The notes below the pieces were generated by a model. It saw only the letters and a program-made list of their open reading frames with translations. It did no database searches and was not told where the DNA came from. Made by a program: the position numbers and the translations under genes. This document shows positions 49,258 to 59,239 of a DNA stretch of 64,000 nt, piece after piece; position 1 is the stretch's first letter, and each line of letters opens with the position of its first letter. Origin of the DNA: Mycobacterium sp. ELW1 (lineage in GTDB: Bacteria > Actinomycetota > Actinomycetes > Mycobacteriales > Mycobacteriaceae); assembly GCF_008329905.1 (NCBI RefSeq), contig NZ_CP032155.1:1116001-1180000 (forward strand), given 5' to 3'.

Positions 49258-51099
49258 ATGTTCGCCTTCCTGCCCGCGATTCCGGGCGCCGACGACCTCC
49301 GCGATGCGCTGCGGCGCATCGACACCGCCCGGCATCACGGGGTGCCCGACGGCTGCATCCTGGAGCTCGACCTGCAGACGGTACCGCCGGAGTCCAGCGG
49401 CTTCGACCCCCTGACCTTCATCACCGGCGGCGGCCGGACAATGCTGCTGCGCGACGCGGTCGCCGCGATCCATCGCGCCGCAGAGGATCCGCGGGTCGCG
49501 GGACTGATTGCCCGAGTTCAGCTTTCGGCCGCCCCGGCCGGACCGGTGCAGGAACTGCGGGCTGCCATCGCCGCCTTCACCGAAACCAAGCCGTCGCTGG
49601 CGTGGGCCGAAACCTATCCCGGCACCCTGTCGTACTACTTGGCCTCCGCCTTCTCCGAGGTGTGGATGCAGCCGACAGGCACGGTCGGTCTGATCGGTTT
49701 CGCCACCAATGCACTGTTTCTGCGCGACGCCCTGGATAAGGCTGGTATCGAGGCGCAGTTCGTGACGCGCGGTCAATACAAGTCGGCGGCCAATCTGTTC
49801 ACCCAGGACCACTACACCGACGCTCACCGCGAGGCCGATTCCCGGTTGATCGCCAGCCTGCACAGCCAGGTGTGGCAGGCGATCGCCGAGTCCCGGCACA
49901 TCGACGTCGCGGCGGTCGACGAGCTGGCCAACCGCGCCCCGCTGCTGCGTGATGCCGCAGTCGACGGACACCTGGTCGACCGGATCGGCTTCCGCGACGA
50001 GGCGTACAGCCGTATCGCGGAACTCACCGGCGCCCAACATATTCCCGGGTCGCTTCGCTCCTGCCCTCCGGAAGGTGTTTCGCCGGAGTCCGGGGACGCC
50101 GACTCAGACGACAACGCCCCGCCGCGGTTGTATCTGTCCCGCTACGCGCAGGCGGGCAAGGGCGGTCCCGCGGTGCCGATGCCGTCGGTCCCGGGCCGAA
50201 AGAAGCGCCCGAGGATCGCGGTGGTCACCGTCGCCGGGTCGATCGTCAGTGGTCGCGGCGGCCCCCAGGGCCTGCCGATCGGGCGGTCCAGCGCCGGCGG
50301 CGACACCATCGGCGCGGCCCTGCGCGAGGTCGCAGCCGACGACGACGTGGACGCAGTGGTCGTGCGGGTGGACAGTCCCGGCGGCTCGGTGACGGGCTCG
50401 GAGACGATCTGGCGGGAAGTGAAGCGCGTGCGCGCCAAGGGCAAGCCGGTGGTGGCGTCGATGGGTGCGGTCGCCGCATCGGGCGGCTACTACGTCGCGA
50501 TGGCGGCCGATGCCATCGTCGCGAACCCGGGAACCATCACCGGGTCGATCGGCGTGCTGACCGGCAAGCTGGTGGCCCGCGGGCTCAAGGAGCGCCTCGG
50601 GGTCGGCTCGGACAGTGTGCGCACCAACGACAATGCCGACGCCTGGTCGGTCAATGCGCCGTTCACCCCCGAACAGCAGGCTCTCGTGGAGGCCGAGGCC
50701 GATCTGTTCTACACCGACTTCGTGCAACGGGTGGCCGAGGCCCGGCACATGTCTGTCGAGGCGGTCGAGGCGGTGGCGCAGGGCCGGGTATGGACCGGAG
50801 CCGACGCCCTCGAGCACGGATTGGTCGACGAACTCGGCGGACTGCGCGCGGCAGTGCGACGGGCCAAGGTGCTTGCCGGGATCGACGCCGACACCAAGGC
50901 CGAACTGGTCAGCTATCCGAGCTCGTCGCTGCGGGACTTTTTGCGCCCCAAGCCTTCATCGCAACCGGCCGCGGCCTCACTGCCGGAAGCCATCGCGGTG
51001 CTGATGGGCCAGTCCATCAGGGGAGTGGTCGATCAGAGCGATCGTGCACTGACCGGAACCAGTGCGCTGTGGCTGGGGTTCAGCCCAGAGTGGCGCTGA
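49258..51099 (+). CDS. sppA: Signal peptide peptidase SppA, two-domain (67K) type
   Basis: 613 residues with tandem peptidase S49 domains (about 50-260 and 315-540). The catalytic dyad should be Lys175 ([14 protein letters not shown]) and Ser408 ([13 protein letters not shown]). No N-terminal membrane anchor is evident. The linker between the domains (residues about 261-285, [20 protein letters not shown]) is encoded by a copy of a short interspersed repeat also found upstream of the methyltransferase operon. Its 3' end overlaps the convergent methyltransferase gene by 20 bases. Corresponds to Rv0724. Confidence 0.92.
   Translation: MFAFLPAIPGADDLRDALRRIDTARHHGVPDGCILELDLQTVPPESSGFDPLTFITGGGRTMLLRDAVAAIHRAAEDPRVAGLIARVQLSAAPAGPVQELRAAIAAFTETKPSLAWAETYPGTLSYYLASAFSEVWMQPTGTVGLIGFATNALFLRDALDKAGIEAQFVTRGQYKSAANLFTQDHYTDAHREADSRLIASLHSQVWQAIAESRHIDVAAVDELANRAPLLRDAAVDGHLVDRIGFRDEAYSRIAELTGAQHIPGSLRSCPPEGVSPESGDADSDDNAPPRLYLSRYAQAGKGGPAVPMPSVPGRKKRPRIAVVTVAGSIVSGRGGPQGLPIGRSSAGGDTIGAALREVAADDDVDAVVVRVDSPGGSVTGSETIWREVKRVRAKGKPVVASMGAVAASGGYYVAMAADAIVANPGTITGSIGVLTGKLVARGLKERLGVGSDSVRTNDNADAWSVNAPFTPEQQALVEAEADLFYTDFVQRVAEARHMSVEAVEAVAQGRVWTGADALEHGLVDELGGLRAAVRRAKVLAGIDADTKAELVSYPSSSLRDFLRPKPSSQPAAASLPEAIAVLMGQSIRGVVDQSDRALTGTSALWLGFSPEWR
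50044..50072 (+). repeat. Interspersed short repeat, copy inside sppA
   Basis: Core GGGTCGCTTCGCTCCTGCCC followed by TCCGG. It matches copies at 54831-54852 and 54861-54890 apart from one or two bases. It is in frame in sppA and falls in the interdomain linker. Confidence 0.75.
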
Positions 51100-51994
51100 C
51101 GTAGACGATTTCGCCGAACGGGTCGTTGTCGTCGCGCTCGGGCCGGGCCGGCAGTCCGAGCTGCCGGAACAGTTCCTCGTCGGCGATTCCGGTGACGTTC
51201 CAACCCTTCCCGGTCAGGTACTCCATCACCTGGCTGCGGGGCCCGGCGTAGACCAGCGACCCCATGTCGATGTCGAGGCCCTGTTCGCGGGCCTGGGCCG
51301 TCATCTCCGTACCCTTCGACGGGTCGAAATCCATGATGCCGGGCACGAATTCGGTGGCCACGGCGCTGCCGGGCGCACTCAGTTCGGTGATCGTGTCGAA
51401 TAACCGGTCCTGAGCTTCGGACGGCAGATAGACCAGTAGACCCTCGGCCAGCCACGCGGTGGGCAGGCTCGGGTCGAAACCGGCGGCGCGTAGGGCGGCG
51501 GGCCAGTCCTCGCGAAGATCCATCGCCACCGGCCGCCGGTCACACGTGGGGGCGGCACCCTGCTCGGCCAGCGTCTGGGTCTTGAACGCGATGACGTCGG
51601 GCTGGTCGATCTCGAACACCACGGTGCCCGACGGCCACGGCAGCCGGTATGCACGGGCATCCAAGCCGGACGCCAGGATCACGGCCTGCCGGATGCCGGT
51701 GCCGGTCGCCGAGATGAAGTAGTCGTCGAAGAACTTGGCGCGCACGCCCATTGCGTCGATCATCGACTGCACGCGCTCGGGAGCGAGGTCGCCGAATGCC
51801 GAGGTATCCAGTTCGCCGTCGATCATCTTGGTGAAGAAGTCGATGCCGACCGCGCGAACCAGGGGATCGGCGAACGGGTCGTTGACGAGCTGGCGCGGGT
51901 CCTGGGTGGCCAGCGCGCGTCCGGCGGCCACGGCTGTGGCGGTGGCGCCGACGCTGGAGGTCAGGTCCCAGCTGTCGTCATCGGTGCGTGTCAT
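51080..51994 (-). CDS. SAM-dependent methyltransferase, TIGR00027 family (copy 4)
   Basis: 304 residues, class I methyltransferase of the mycobacterial leucine-carboxymethyltransferase-like family. N-terminal [37 protein letters not shown]-binding [19 protein letters not shown] and acidic FEIDQPDV. Last of four coupled paralogues. ATG 51994 chosen by ribosome-site spacing and by the MTR-start of the others (51997 is possible). Shares a nearly identical 99-base tract with copy 1. Substrate unknown for the family. Confidence 0.9.
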   Translation of the reverse strand: MTRTDDDSWDLTSSVGATATAVAAGRALATQDPRQLVNDPFADPLVRAVGIDFFTKMIDGELDTSAFGDLAPERVQSMIDAMGVRAKFFDDYFISATGTGIRQAVILASGLDARAYRLPWPSGTVVFEIDQPDVIAFKTQTLAEQGAAPTCDRRPVAMDLREDWPAALRAAGFDPSLPTAWLAEGLLVYLPSEAQDRLFDTITELSAPGSAVATEFVPGIMDFDPSKGTEMTAQAREQGLDIDMGSLVYAGPRSQVMEYLTGKGWNVTGIADEELFRQLGLPARPERDDNDPFGEIVYVSATLG

Positions 51995-52920
51995 CATTGC
52001 TCCCTGGATCGGGTGGCGGTCAGGTAACCGGTGCTGTCGCTGAACTGCACCAGAGTTTCGTCATCGGGCATATCAAAGCCGTTGGCCGCGTAGGCCTCCC
52101 GGGTGCTCACCGTGCTGATGCGCCAACCGCGCTCGGCGAGGTAGTCGCCTGCCGAGTTGCGCTCGCCGTCGTAGAACAGAGCAGGCAGATCGATGTCGGA
52201 GCCGATCTGAGCCGAGTACTTCTTGAATCGGTCGCGCCAGCTGTCCGGCAGTGTCGTTCCCGCGGCCATGAATTCGGTGGCGAAGCGGCTTCCCGGTGCC
52301 GACAAGGCGGTGACGTTGTCCAGCAACCGGTCCTGAGCCTCCGGGGGCAGATAGATCAACAAGCCTTCGGCGATCCACGCCGTTGGCTGGGTGACGTCGA
52401 AACCGTACTCCCGCAACGCCGTCGGCCAGTCATCGCGCAGATCGATGGCGACGGTGCGGCGATCGGCGGTGGGCGACACCCCCAGGTCGGTCATGACGCG
52501 GGTCTTGAACTCGATGACCTGAGGCTGGTCCAGTTCGAACACCACCGAGCCGGCCGGCCAGCTCATGCGGTAGGCGCGGGTGTCCAGGCCAGAGGCCAGG
52601 ATGACGGCTTGGCTGATGCCGTCGCGGGCAGCGTTGGTGAAGACGTCGTCGAAAAACCGGGTGCGCACCGCGATCTGCTCGGTCATCCGGCGCCGGTTCA
52701 GCATCGGGTCGTCCTCGATGTTGGCCTCGCCGGTGGCCACCCGGATCAGGGACTCCACGCCGACGGCTTTGACGAGTGCGTCGGCGTACGGGTCGTGGAT
52801 GAGCGCATCCGGGCCGCGGGAGGCCAGTGCGCGCGACGCCGCGACCGATGTCGCGGTGGCGCCGACGCTGGATGCCAGGTCCCAGGTGTCGCCGTCGTAG
52901 CGGGTGTTGGTCTGACTCAT
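51994..52920 (-). CDS. SAM-dependent methyltransferase, TIGR00027 family (copy 3)
   Basis: 308 residues with the same layout: [66 protein letters not shown] and [20 protein letters not shown]. Among the more divergent of the four ([20 protein letters not shown]). Its stop overlaps the next gene's start; four bases separate it from copy 2. Confidence 0.9.
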   Translation of the reverse strand: MSQTNTRYDGDTWDLASSVGATATSVAASRALASRGPDALIHDPYADALVKAVGVESLIRVATGEANIEDDPMLNRRRMTEQIAVRTRFFDDVFTNAARDGISQAVILASGLDTRAYRMSWPAGSVVFELDQPQVIEFKTRVMTDLGVSPTADRRTVAIDLRDDWPTALREYGFDVTQPTAWIAEGLLIYLPPEAQDRLLDNVTALSAPGSRFATEFMAAGTTLPDSWRDRFKKYSAQIGSDIDLPALFYDGERNSAGDYLAERGWRISTVSTREAYAANGFDMPDDETLVQFSDSTGYLTATRSREQ

Positions 52921-52924
52921 GGTG

Positions 52925-53830
52925 TTACTTCCGGATTGCGGTGACGGACACGGAGTTCCGCAGGGATTCGGTCAGGGTGGTCTCGGGGAAGGGCCGTCCG
53001 TACGCGGCGAACAGGTCGGCACGTGCTTGGGAGCTCACCTGCCAGCCTTGTTGTTCGAGATAGCCGATGACGGGGTTGCGTTCCCCGTCGTAGAACAGGT
53101 CGGACATGTTGATGTCCAGCCCTCGTTCGCGCCATTGGTCGCTGATCGCCTTGGAGCGGTCGGCCAAACCGCGGCCGCCGTCGGGGTGGTACTCGGTGGC
53201 CAGCCGGCTGCCCGGTGCGGACAGGGCGGTGACGTTGTCGAACAATCGGTCCTGCGCCTCCGGCGGCAGATAGACCAGCAGACCCTCGGCGCTCCACGCG
53301 GTCGGCGCGGTGGCATCGAAACCGTTGGCCCGCAGCGCCGCGGGCCAATCCTCGCGCAGGTCGACGCTGACCGTGCGCAGATCCGCGGTGGGAGAGGCGC
53401 CGAGCGCGGCCAGCGTCTCGGTCTTGAAGTCGATGACCTGGGGCTGGTCGATCTCGAAGACCACGGTGCCGGCCGGCCACTTCAGCCGATACGACCGGGA
53501 GTCCAGGCCGGAGGCCAGGATGACGGCCTGCCGCACTCCGGCGGCGGCTGCGTCGAGGAAGAAGTCGTCGAAGAAGCGGGTCCGCACCGCCATCACATCG
53601 GTCATCACCCGGGCGGTGTCGGCGCCGTCCATGGCTGCCATGTCGATGTCACCGTCGACCATCTTGGTGAAGACGTCGATCCCGACGGCGCGGACCAGGG
53701 GAGCGGCGAACGGATCGTCGATGAGGGCGTTCTCTTCGCGGCTGGCCACCGCACGGGCGGCGGCCACCATGGTGGCGGTGGTACCGACGCTGGTCGCCAG
53801 GTCCCAGGAGTCGGAATCGCTGCGGGTCAT
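52925..53830 (-). CDS. SAM-dependent methyltransferase, TIGR00027 family (copy 2)
   Basis: 301 residues ([76 protein letters not shown]). ATG 53830 overlaps the stop of copy 1 (ATGA); the open frame further upstream is antisense-like and rejected. Confidence 0.9.
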   Translation of the reverse strand: MTRSDSDSWDLATSVGTTATMVAAARAVASREENALIDDPFAAPLVRAVGIDVFTKMVDGDIDMAAMDGADTARVMTDVMAVRTRFFDDFFLDAAAAGVRQAVILASGLDSRSYRLKWPAGTVVFEIDQPQVIDFKTETLAALGASPTADLRTVSVDLREDWPAALRANGFDATAPTAWSAEGLLVYLPPEAQDRLFDNVTALSAPGSRLATEYHPDGGRGLADRSKAISDQWRERGLDINMSDLFYDGERNPVIGYLEQQGWQVSSQARADLFAAYGRPFPETTLTESLRNSVSVTAIRK

Positions 53831-54747
53831 CGGGCGCCGCCGTAGACGGCGCTGAGGTAGTAGAGCTTGCCCATCGGCTCGTCCTCGTCGAAGGTCCCGC
53901 GGCGGCCCGCGGCCAGCAGGTCGTTGACCGGAGAGCGGTCGACCTGCCAACCGTGGTCGGTCAGGTAGTCGCTGGCTTCGTTGCGCTCACCCAGATACAC
54001 CAGAGAGCCGAAGTCGAGGTCGAAGCCGTTGTCGCGCCAGTGCTGCGAGATGGTCTCCATCTTTTCGCGCGACTCTTCCTGTTCCTCGGGGTTCGACGGC
54101 GGCGCGGTGTCGATGGCCACCCGGCTCCCGGGAGCGGACAGCTCGGTGATGGTGTCCAGCAGACGGTCCTGCGCGTCCGGCGGGAGGTAGCCCAGCAGAC
54201 CTTCGGCGCTCCACGCGGTGGGCGCCTGCGGGTCGAAGCCGGCCTCCCGTAGCGCGGTGGCCCAGTCGTTGCGCAGATCCATCGCCACCGGCCTGCGGTC
54301 ACACGTGGGTGCGGCACCCTGCTCGGCCAGCGTCTGGGTCTTGAAGGCGATGACGTCGGGCTGGTCGATCTCGTAGACGACCGTTCCGGCCGGCCAGTCC
54401 AGTCGATAGGCGCGTGAGTCGAGGCCCGAGGCGAGGATGACGATCTGACGGACACCGGCGCCGGCGGCGTCCAGGAAGAATTCGTCGAAGAACTTCGTGC
54501 GCACCGCCATGTTGTCGGTCATCCGCGTCACGCCCATGGCGCTCTGGTCGTCGGGGGTGGGGAGGCCCCCGGTGGCCATCTTGGTGAAGAAGTCGACACC
54601 GACGGCACGCACCAGGGGTTCAGCGAAGGGGTCGTCGATCAGGGGGTCGTGTTCCCGGCTCGCCGCGGCCCGGGCGGCGGCGACCAGAGTCGCGGTGGCT
54701 CCCACGCTCGAGGCCAAGTCCCAGGTGTCGTTGTCGGTACGCGTCAT
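53827..54747 (-). CDS. SAM-dependent methyltransferase, TIGR00027 family (copy 1)
   Basis: 306 residues, first in the operon ([76 protein letters not shown]). M. tuberculosis has relatives in the same chromosomal place (Rv0725c, Rv0726c, Rv0731c), so the array is an expanded mycobacterial trait. Confidence 0.9.
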   Translation of the reverse strand: MTRTDNDTWDLASSVGATATLVAAARAAASREHDPLIDDPFAEPLVRAVGVDFFTKMATGGLPTPDDQSAMGVTRMTDNMAVRTKFFDEFFLDAAGAGVRQIVILASGLDSRAYRLDWPAGTVVYEIDQPDVIAFKTQTLAEQGAAPTCDRRPVAMDLRNDWATALREAGFDPQAPTAWSAEGLLGYLPPDAQDRLLDTITELSAPGSRVAIDTAPPSNPEEQEESREKMETISQHWRDNGFDLDFGSLVYLGERNEASDYLTDHGWQVDRSPVNDLLAAGRRGTFDEDEPMGKLYYLSAVYGGAR

Positions 54748-54830
54748 CGTTTGACCCTCACTGCTGCCATTTATACTTAGCTGAGTTAACCACTATCGAC
54801 TGTACGTTGTTCCCGCTGTGTGGTTCCTGA

Positions 54831-54852
54831 GCGCTTCGCTCCTGCCCGCCGG
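54831..54852 (+). repeat. Interspersed short repeat, copy A
   Basis: GCGCTTCGCTCCTGCCCGCCGG without the leading CCCGGGT. It lies 36 bases upstream of copy B in direct orientation. Confidence 0.75.
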
Positions 54853-54860
54853 TGCTGATC

Positions 54861-54890
54861 CCCGGGTCGCTTCGCTCCTGCCCGCCGGAA
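54861..54890 (+). repeat. Interspersed short repeat, copy B
   Basis: Starts CCCGGGTCGCTTCGCTCCTG and ends CCCGCCGGAA. It is the closest match to the copy inside sppA. Confidence 0.75.
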
Positions 54891-55069
54891 CGCGATCCAC
54901 GGATTCCCGCCCTGCCTGGGCCAACTGTTACTCTCGTAGACTGTTTGAGCGAGCGGTGCCGCGGGTGGAAATCCAGGCGGCGATCGGCGCAAGGCAGGAT
55001 TACCCGAACGCTGGCCAGGCCAGCCCCAATGGCACGCTGTGACTCACGTCCGGCTGCCCAGGAGGAAGA

Positions 55070-56395
55070 GTGCTCTCGGCTTTCATCTCTTCGCTCAGGA
55101 CGGCCGACCTGAGGCGAAAGATCCTGTTCACGTTGGGTGTCGTGATCCTGTACCGGGTCGGCGCCTCGCTGCCGTCCCCCGGGGTCAACTACAAGAACGT
55201 CCATCAGTGCATCGAGCAGGTGAGCGGTGGTGCCGGAGGGCAGATCTATTCGCTGATCAACCTGTTCTCCGGCGGCGCGCTGCTGCAGCTGACGGTGTTC
55301 GCGGTGGGCGTCATGCCCTACATCACCGCCAGCATCATCGTGCAGCTGCTCACGGTGGTCATCCCTCGCTTCGAACAGCTGCGCAAGGAGGGTCAGGCCG
55401 GCCAGGCCAAGATGACCCAGTACACGCGCTACCTGGCGATCGCGCTGGCCATCCTGCAGGCCACCAGCATCGTGGCCCTGGCCGCCAATGGCGGACTGTT
55501 GCAGGGCTGCACGCTGGAGATCCTGCAGAGCACCAGCATCTTCTCGCTGGTCATCATCGTCCTGGTGATGACCGCGGGCGCCGCGCTGGTGATGTGGATG
55601 GGCGAGCTGGTCACCGAGCGGGGCGTCGGCAACGGCATGTCGCTGCTGATCTTCGCCGGTATCGCCGCCCGCATCCCCGCTGAGGGCAAGAGCATCCTGG
55701 ACAGCCGCGGCGGCCTCATCTTCGCCGCTGTCTGCGGTGCGGCACTGCTGATCATCATCGGCGTCGTGTTCGTCGAGCAGGGCCAGCGCCGCATCCCGGT
55801 GCAGTACGCCAAGCGCATGGTGGGCCGGCGCATGTACGGCGGCACGTCGACCTACCTGCCGCTGAAGGTCAACCAGGCCGGCGTCATCCCGGTCATCTTC
55901 GCGTCGTCGCTGATCTACATCCCGCACCTGATCACTCAGCTGATCCAGAGCGGGCGCACCACCCCGAGCAACGGCTGGTGGGACAAGTTCGTCGCCAACT
56001 ATCTGACGAACCCGGCGGATCCCGTCTACATCGCCATCTACTTCGGGCTGATCATCTTCTTCACCTATTTCTATGTCTCGATCACGTTCAACCCTGACGA
56101 ACGTGCCGACGAGATGAAGAAGTTCGGCGGCTTCATCCCCGGCATCCGACCAGGCAAGCCGACCGCTGACTACCTGCGGTACGTGCTGAACAGAATCACC
56201 CTGCCGGGCTCGATCTACCTGGGTGTGATCGCCGTCCTGCCGAACGTCTTCCTGCAGATGGGCAATAGCGGCGGTGTGCAGAACCTGCCGTTCGGCGGTA
56301 CCGCGGTTCTGATCATGATCGGTGTCGGTTTGGATACGGTCAAACAGATCGAGAGCCAGCTCATGCAGCGCAACTACGAAGGGTTCCTGAAGTGA
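55070..56395 (+). CDS. secY: Protein translocase subunit SecY
   Basis: 441 residues, 10 membrane helices forming the Sec channel. Conserved [20 protein letters not shown] (helix 2), [18 protein letters not shown] loop ([16 protein letters not shown]) and [19 protein letters not shown] start behind CCAGGAGG. First of the coupled secY-adk-map genes. Confidence 0.98.
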   Translation: MLSAFISSLRTADLRRKILFTLGVVILYRVGASLPSPGVNYKNVHQCIEQVSGGAGGQIYSLINLFSGGALLQLTVFAVGVMPYITASIIVQLLTVVIPRFEQLRKEGQAGQAKMTQYTRYLAIALAILQATSIVALAANGGLLQGCTLEILQSTSIFSLVIIVLVMTAGAALVMWMGELVTERGVGNGMSLLIFAGIAARIPAEGKSILDSRGGLIFAAVCGAALLIIIGVVFVEQGQRRIPVQYAKRMVGRRMYGGTSTYLPLKVNQAGVIPVIFASSLIYIPHLITQLIQSGRTTPSNGWWDKFVANYLTNPADPVYIAIYFGLIIFFTYFYVSITFNPDERADEMKKFGGFIPGIRPGKPTADYLRYVLNRITLPGSIYLGVIAVLPNVFLQMGNSGGVQNLPFGGTAVLIMIGVGLDTVKQIESQLMQRNYEGFLK

Positions 56396-56937
56396 GAATC
56401 GTTCTGTTGGGACCGCCGGGCGCGGGCAAGGGAACCCAGGCTGCTGACCTGGCCAAGAAGTTCGGCATTCCGCACGTCTCCACCGGCGACCTGTTCCGTG
56501 ACAACATCACCCGCGGCACCGAGTTGGGCGTGGAGGCCAAGAAGTACCTCGACGCCGGCGACCTGGTCCCGGCCACGCTGACCAACGCGCTGGTCGACTC
56601 CCGTCTCGACGACGCGGACGTGGCCGACGGCTTCATCCTCGACGGCTTTCCCCGTTCGGTCGAGCAGGCCGAGGCGCTCAAGCAGATGCTGAGCCGTCGC
56701 AACCTCAAACTCGATGCAGTGCTCGAGTTCCGGGTGCCGGAGGAGGAGTTGGTCACGCGGCTCATGGGCCGTGGCCGCGCCGACGACAACGAGGACACCA
56801 TCCGCAACCGGTTCAAGGTGTATCGCGACGAGACCGCGCCGCTGCTCGACTACTACCAGGACGAGCTCAAGACCGTCGACGCCGTCGGCAGCCTCGATGA
56901 GGTGTTCGCCCGGGCGCTGCACGCACTCGGTCGCTGA
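56392..56937 (+). CDS. adk: Adenylate kinase
   Basis: 181 residues, short-LID form catalysing ATP + AMP to 2 ADP. P-loop [17 protein letters not shown]-binding [10 protein letters not shown] and [14 protein letters not shown]; the LID is only a short loop ([19 protein letters not shown]) with no zinc cysteines, as in mycobacteria. GTG overlaps the secY stop by four bases. Confidence 0.98.
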   Translation: MRIVLLGPPGAGKGTQAADLAKKFGIPHVSTGDLFRDNITRGTELGVEAKKYLDAGDLVPATLTNALVDSRLDDADVADGFILDGFPRSVEQAEALKQMLSRRNLKLDAVLEFRVPEEELVTRLMGRGRADDNEDTIRNRFKVYRDETAPLLDYYQDELKTVDAVGSLDEVFARALHALGR

Positions 56938-56943
56938 GTTTCG

Positions 56944-57741
56944 ATGGTGTCACTGCCCGGGCTGCGCAATCGCAAAACCGTTCCCGCCCGCACGCCGGGG
57001 GAGTTGGATGCGATGGCCGCTGCCGGCGCCGTGGTGGCGGCAGCGTTGCGCGCCGTTCAGGCGGCTGCCGCTCCCGGGGTTTCGACCAAGGACCTCGACG
57101 ACGTCGCCGAGTCGGTGATCCGGCAGGCCAACGGCACGCCGTCTTTCCTCGGCTATCACGGCTATCCGGCCAGCATCTGCTCGTCTGTCAATGACCGTGT
57201 GGTTCATGGCATTCCGATGCCGGACGAGAAGCTCGAAGCCGGTGATCTGGTGTCGATCGACTGCGGCGCGATCATCGACGGCTGGCACGGCGACGCTGCC
57301 GTCACGTTCGGGATCGGCACGCTGATCGCGATGGACGAGGCGCTGTCGGCGGCGACGAAGCAGTCGATGGAAGCCGGCATCGCGGCGATGATCCCCGGCA
57401 ACCGGCTCACCGACGTGTCGCATGCCATCGAGACCGGCACCCGCACCGCCGAGCAGACCTACGGACGCCGATTCGGCATTGTCGCCGGCTACGGCGGGCA
57501 CGGCATCGGTCGGGCCATGCACATGGACCCGTTCCTGCCCAACGAGGGCGAGCCCGGCCGCGGCCCCACGCTGATCGTCGGATCGGTGCTCGCGATCGAA
57601 CCGATGCTGACGCTGGGCACCACCAAGACCCGGATCCTGGCCGACGAGTGGACCGTCGTCACCGCCGACGGATCCCGCGCCGCGCACTGGGAACACACCG
57701 TCGCCGTCACCGATGACGGCCCGCGCATCCTCACCGCCTAG
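56944..57741 (+). CDS. map: Methionine aminopeptidase, type I
   Basis: 265 residues. Metal ligands in [19 protein letters not shown] (two Asp), [19 protein letters not shown] (His), LAIEPMLT (Glu) and WEHTVAVT (Glu). Removes N-terminal Met from new proteins. Lacks the long SH3-binding extension of the second mycobacterial enzyme (MapB). Six bases after adk. Equivalent of Rv0734. Confidence 0.97.
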   Translation: MVSLPGLRNRKTVPARTPGELDAMAAAGAVVAAALRAVQAAAAPGVSTKDLDDVAESVIRQANGTPSFLGYHGYPASICSSVNDRVVHGIPMPDEKLEAGDLVSIDCGAIIDGWHGDAAVTFGIGTLIAMDEALSAATKQSMEAGIAAMIPGNRLTDVSHAIETGTRTAEQTYGRRFGIVAGYGGHGIGRAMHMDPFLPNEGEPGRGPTLIVGSVLAIEPMLTLGTTKTRILADEWTVVTADGSRAAHWEHTVAVTDDGPRILTA

Positions 57742-57834
57742 TTCGCCGAGATCCACACCATGGTCGTTGGTCGGCGACGATCACGACCCTGACGTCGATT
57801 TCGAGGCTGGCCGGCAGCGCTTTCGCGCACACTG

Positions 57835-57862
57835 TGAACCAAACATCCACCGGTTACGTGTA
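57835..57862 (+). promoter_or_regulatory. sigL: SigL-type autoregulated promoter
   Basis: TGAACC (57835-57840), 16-base spacer and CGTGTA (57857-57862), matching the SigL consensus as I remember it (-35 TGAACC, -10 CGTGTC). It lies 18 bases before the sigL start, as expected for autoregulation. Confidence 0.75.
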
Positions 57863-57880
57863 TGAGCCGGGAGGTTGACC

Positions 57881-58396
57881 ATGGACGACCCGGAGTCGGC
57901 GCTGGTTCGGGTGCTCTACGAGGAGCACGCGGCTGCGCTGTGGCGCTATGCGCTGCGGCTGACCGGCGATCCGGCACGCGCGGAGGACGTGGTCCAGGAG
58001 ACCCTGCTGCGGGCCTGGCAGCATCCGGAGGTCGCCGGCGACGCCGAGCGTTCCGCGCGGGCGTGGCTGTTCACGGTGGCCCGCAACATGATCATCGACG
58101 AACGTCGCAGCGCCCGATTTCGGCGTGAGACCAATTCGCTGGACACCGAGGGGGCGCCGGAACCGGCCGGGCCCGACGAGGTCAACACGGCACTGGACCG
58201 GTTGTTGATCGGGGATGCGCTGGCGCAACTGTCGCCCGATCACCGCGCCGTGGTCCGCCGTTCCTACTATCTTGGCTGGACCACAGCACAGATCGCGGCC
58301 GACCTTCAGATCGCCGAGGGGACGGTGAAGTCGAGGCTGCACTATGCGGTGCGCGCGCTTCGGCTGACGTTGCAGGAGATGGGGGTGACCCGGTGA
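57881..58396 (+). CDS. sigL: ECF sigma factor SigL
   Basis: 171 residues. Region 2: LYEEHAAALWRYALRLTGDP and AEDVVQETLLRAWQHPE; region 4: LSPDHRAVVRRSYYLGWTTA and AEGTVKSRLHYAVRALRL. The gene order map-sigL-rslA matches M. tuberculosis Rv0734-Rv0736. ATG at 57881 six bases after GGGAGG; a TTG two codons earlier is disfavoured. Stop overlaps the rslA GTG (GTGA). Activity should be restrained by RslA. Confidence 0.93.
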   Translation: MDDPESALVRVLYEEHAAALWRYALRLTGDPARAEDVVQETLLRAWQHPEVAGDAERSARAWLFTVARNMIIDERRSARFRRETNSLDTEGAPEPAGPDEVNTALDRLLIGDALAQLSPDHRAVVRRSYYLGWTTAQIAADLQIAEGTVKSRLHYAVRALRLTLQEMGVTR

Positions 58397-59112
58397 AAGA
58401 TGTGCACGATCCCTACGAGACATGGGACGCCGCCTACGTGCTCGGGTCGCTGTCGAGCACCGAACGCCGCGAGTACGAAGCGCACCTCAGCGGATGCGTG
58501 TCCTGCCGTTCGTCCGTCGGCGAGCTCAGCGGTATGCCCGCGCTGCTGGCCATGCTCACCCCCGACGAGGTGACCGCGATCGATACCGGCGGGATGGAAC
58601 CGCCGCCATTGCGCCCGCAGCTGCTCGACGGCGTGCTGTTCGAGGTGCGCAGGCGCCGCCGGCGCGGACGGTGGATCACCTGGTCGGTGGCCGCCGCGGC
58701 CGCCGCCGTGCTGGCCGTTGGTGTGTTCGTCGCGATCAAGCCGGCACCGTTCAGCGCGCACACCCCTGCCCCGCAGGTGTCGGCCGCAACGGTCACCATG
58801 ACACCGGTGATGCCGTCGTCGTTCGACGCGACGATCCAGGTGACTCCGATGGGGTGGGGCACCCACATCGAGATGACCTGCACGTACCACCAGGAGATCG
58901 GCGCCGACGCGACCGAGGACGCGGACAAGTTGGCGATGTATGCCGTCGGCCGCGACGGCAGCCGGGTCCAGCTGGCGACGTGGATGGCGCGCGAAGGGGA
59001 ATCCGCCTCGCCGACCGCCAGCACCTCGATGCCGATGGAGAAGATCGCCTCAGTACAGGTCGTCAAGGCCGAGACCGGCGACGTGCTGCTGCAGCGCAGC
59101 CTGTCGTCCTGA
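58393..59112 (+). CDS. rslA: Zinc-binding anti-sigma factor RslA
   Basis: 239 residues. N-terminal ZAS domain with His31-x3-Cys35-x2-Cys38 (EYEAHLSGCVSCRSSVGE), one membrane helix at about 96-118 (TWSVAAAAAAVLAVGVFVAI) and an extracytoplasmic C-terminal domain. RslA holds SigL inactive and in M. tuberculosis is redox-sensitive through its cysteines. GTG start coupled to sigL. Confidence 0.93.
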   Translation: MKDVHDPYETWDAAYVLGSLSSTERREYEAHLSGCVSCRSSVGELSGMPALLAMLTPDEVTAIDTGGMEPPPLRPQLLDGVLFEVRRRRRRGRWITWSVAAAAAAVLAVGVFVAIKPAPFSAHTPAPQVSAATVTMTPVMPSSFDATIQVTPMGWGTHIEMTCTYHQEIGADATEDADKLAMYAVGRDGSRVQLATWMAREGESASPTASTSMPMEKIASVQVVKAETGDVLLQRSLSS

Positions 59113-59130
59113 CTGATCTCTCGATCAGTC
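59111..59130 (+). terminator. Hairpin at end of rslA
   Basis: Perfect 7-bp stem GACTGAT/ATCAGTC with a CTCTCG loop, overlapping the rslA stop and followed by AAAAGCATTCTCT. Probable weak terminator separating sigL-rslA from the next operon. Confidence 0.5.
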
Positions 59131-59144
59131 AAAAGCATTCTCTA

Positions 59145-59172
59145 CAAGCACTTTTCGATCGATCAGTGCTTG
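59145..59172. promoter_or_regulatory. Inverted repeat upstream of biosynthetic operon
   Basis: Perfect 8-bp arms CAAGCACT (59145-59152) and AGTGCTTG (59165-59172) with a 12-base centre rich in CGATC. It ends six bases before the -35 of the SigL-type promoter, so it may be an operator for a second regulator. Confidence 0.5.
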
Positions 59173-59178
59173 CCTCGG

Positions 59179-59206
59179 TGAACCCGACCCGCCCAGCCCT
59201 CGTGTC
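59179..59206 (+). promoter_or_regulatory. Second SigL-type promoter, driving the biosynthetic operon
   Basis: TGAACC (59179-59184), 16-base spacer and CGTGTC (59201-59206). Element sequences and spacing equal those before sigL, differing only in the last -10 base. The predicted start site is about 25-30 bases before the ATG at 59240. Confidence 0.7.
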
Positions 59207-59239
59207 ATTGTCAGGGTTGGGGAGGATGGGTGATCTGAG

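Larger units (their letters stand above)
54748..55069. other. Intergenic region between methyltransferase operon and secY
   Basis: 322 bases, divergent. Near the methyltransferase side is an imperfect palindrome TTAGCTGAGTTAA (54777-54789) within AT-richer sequence, a possible operator or promoter. Two copies of the interspersed repeat follow (54831-54852, 54861-54890). Toward secY, TAGACT (54937-54942) is a candidate -10, leaving a leader of about 120 bases. A GGAGG site precedes the secY GTG. Confidence 0.5.
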
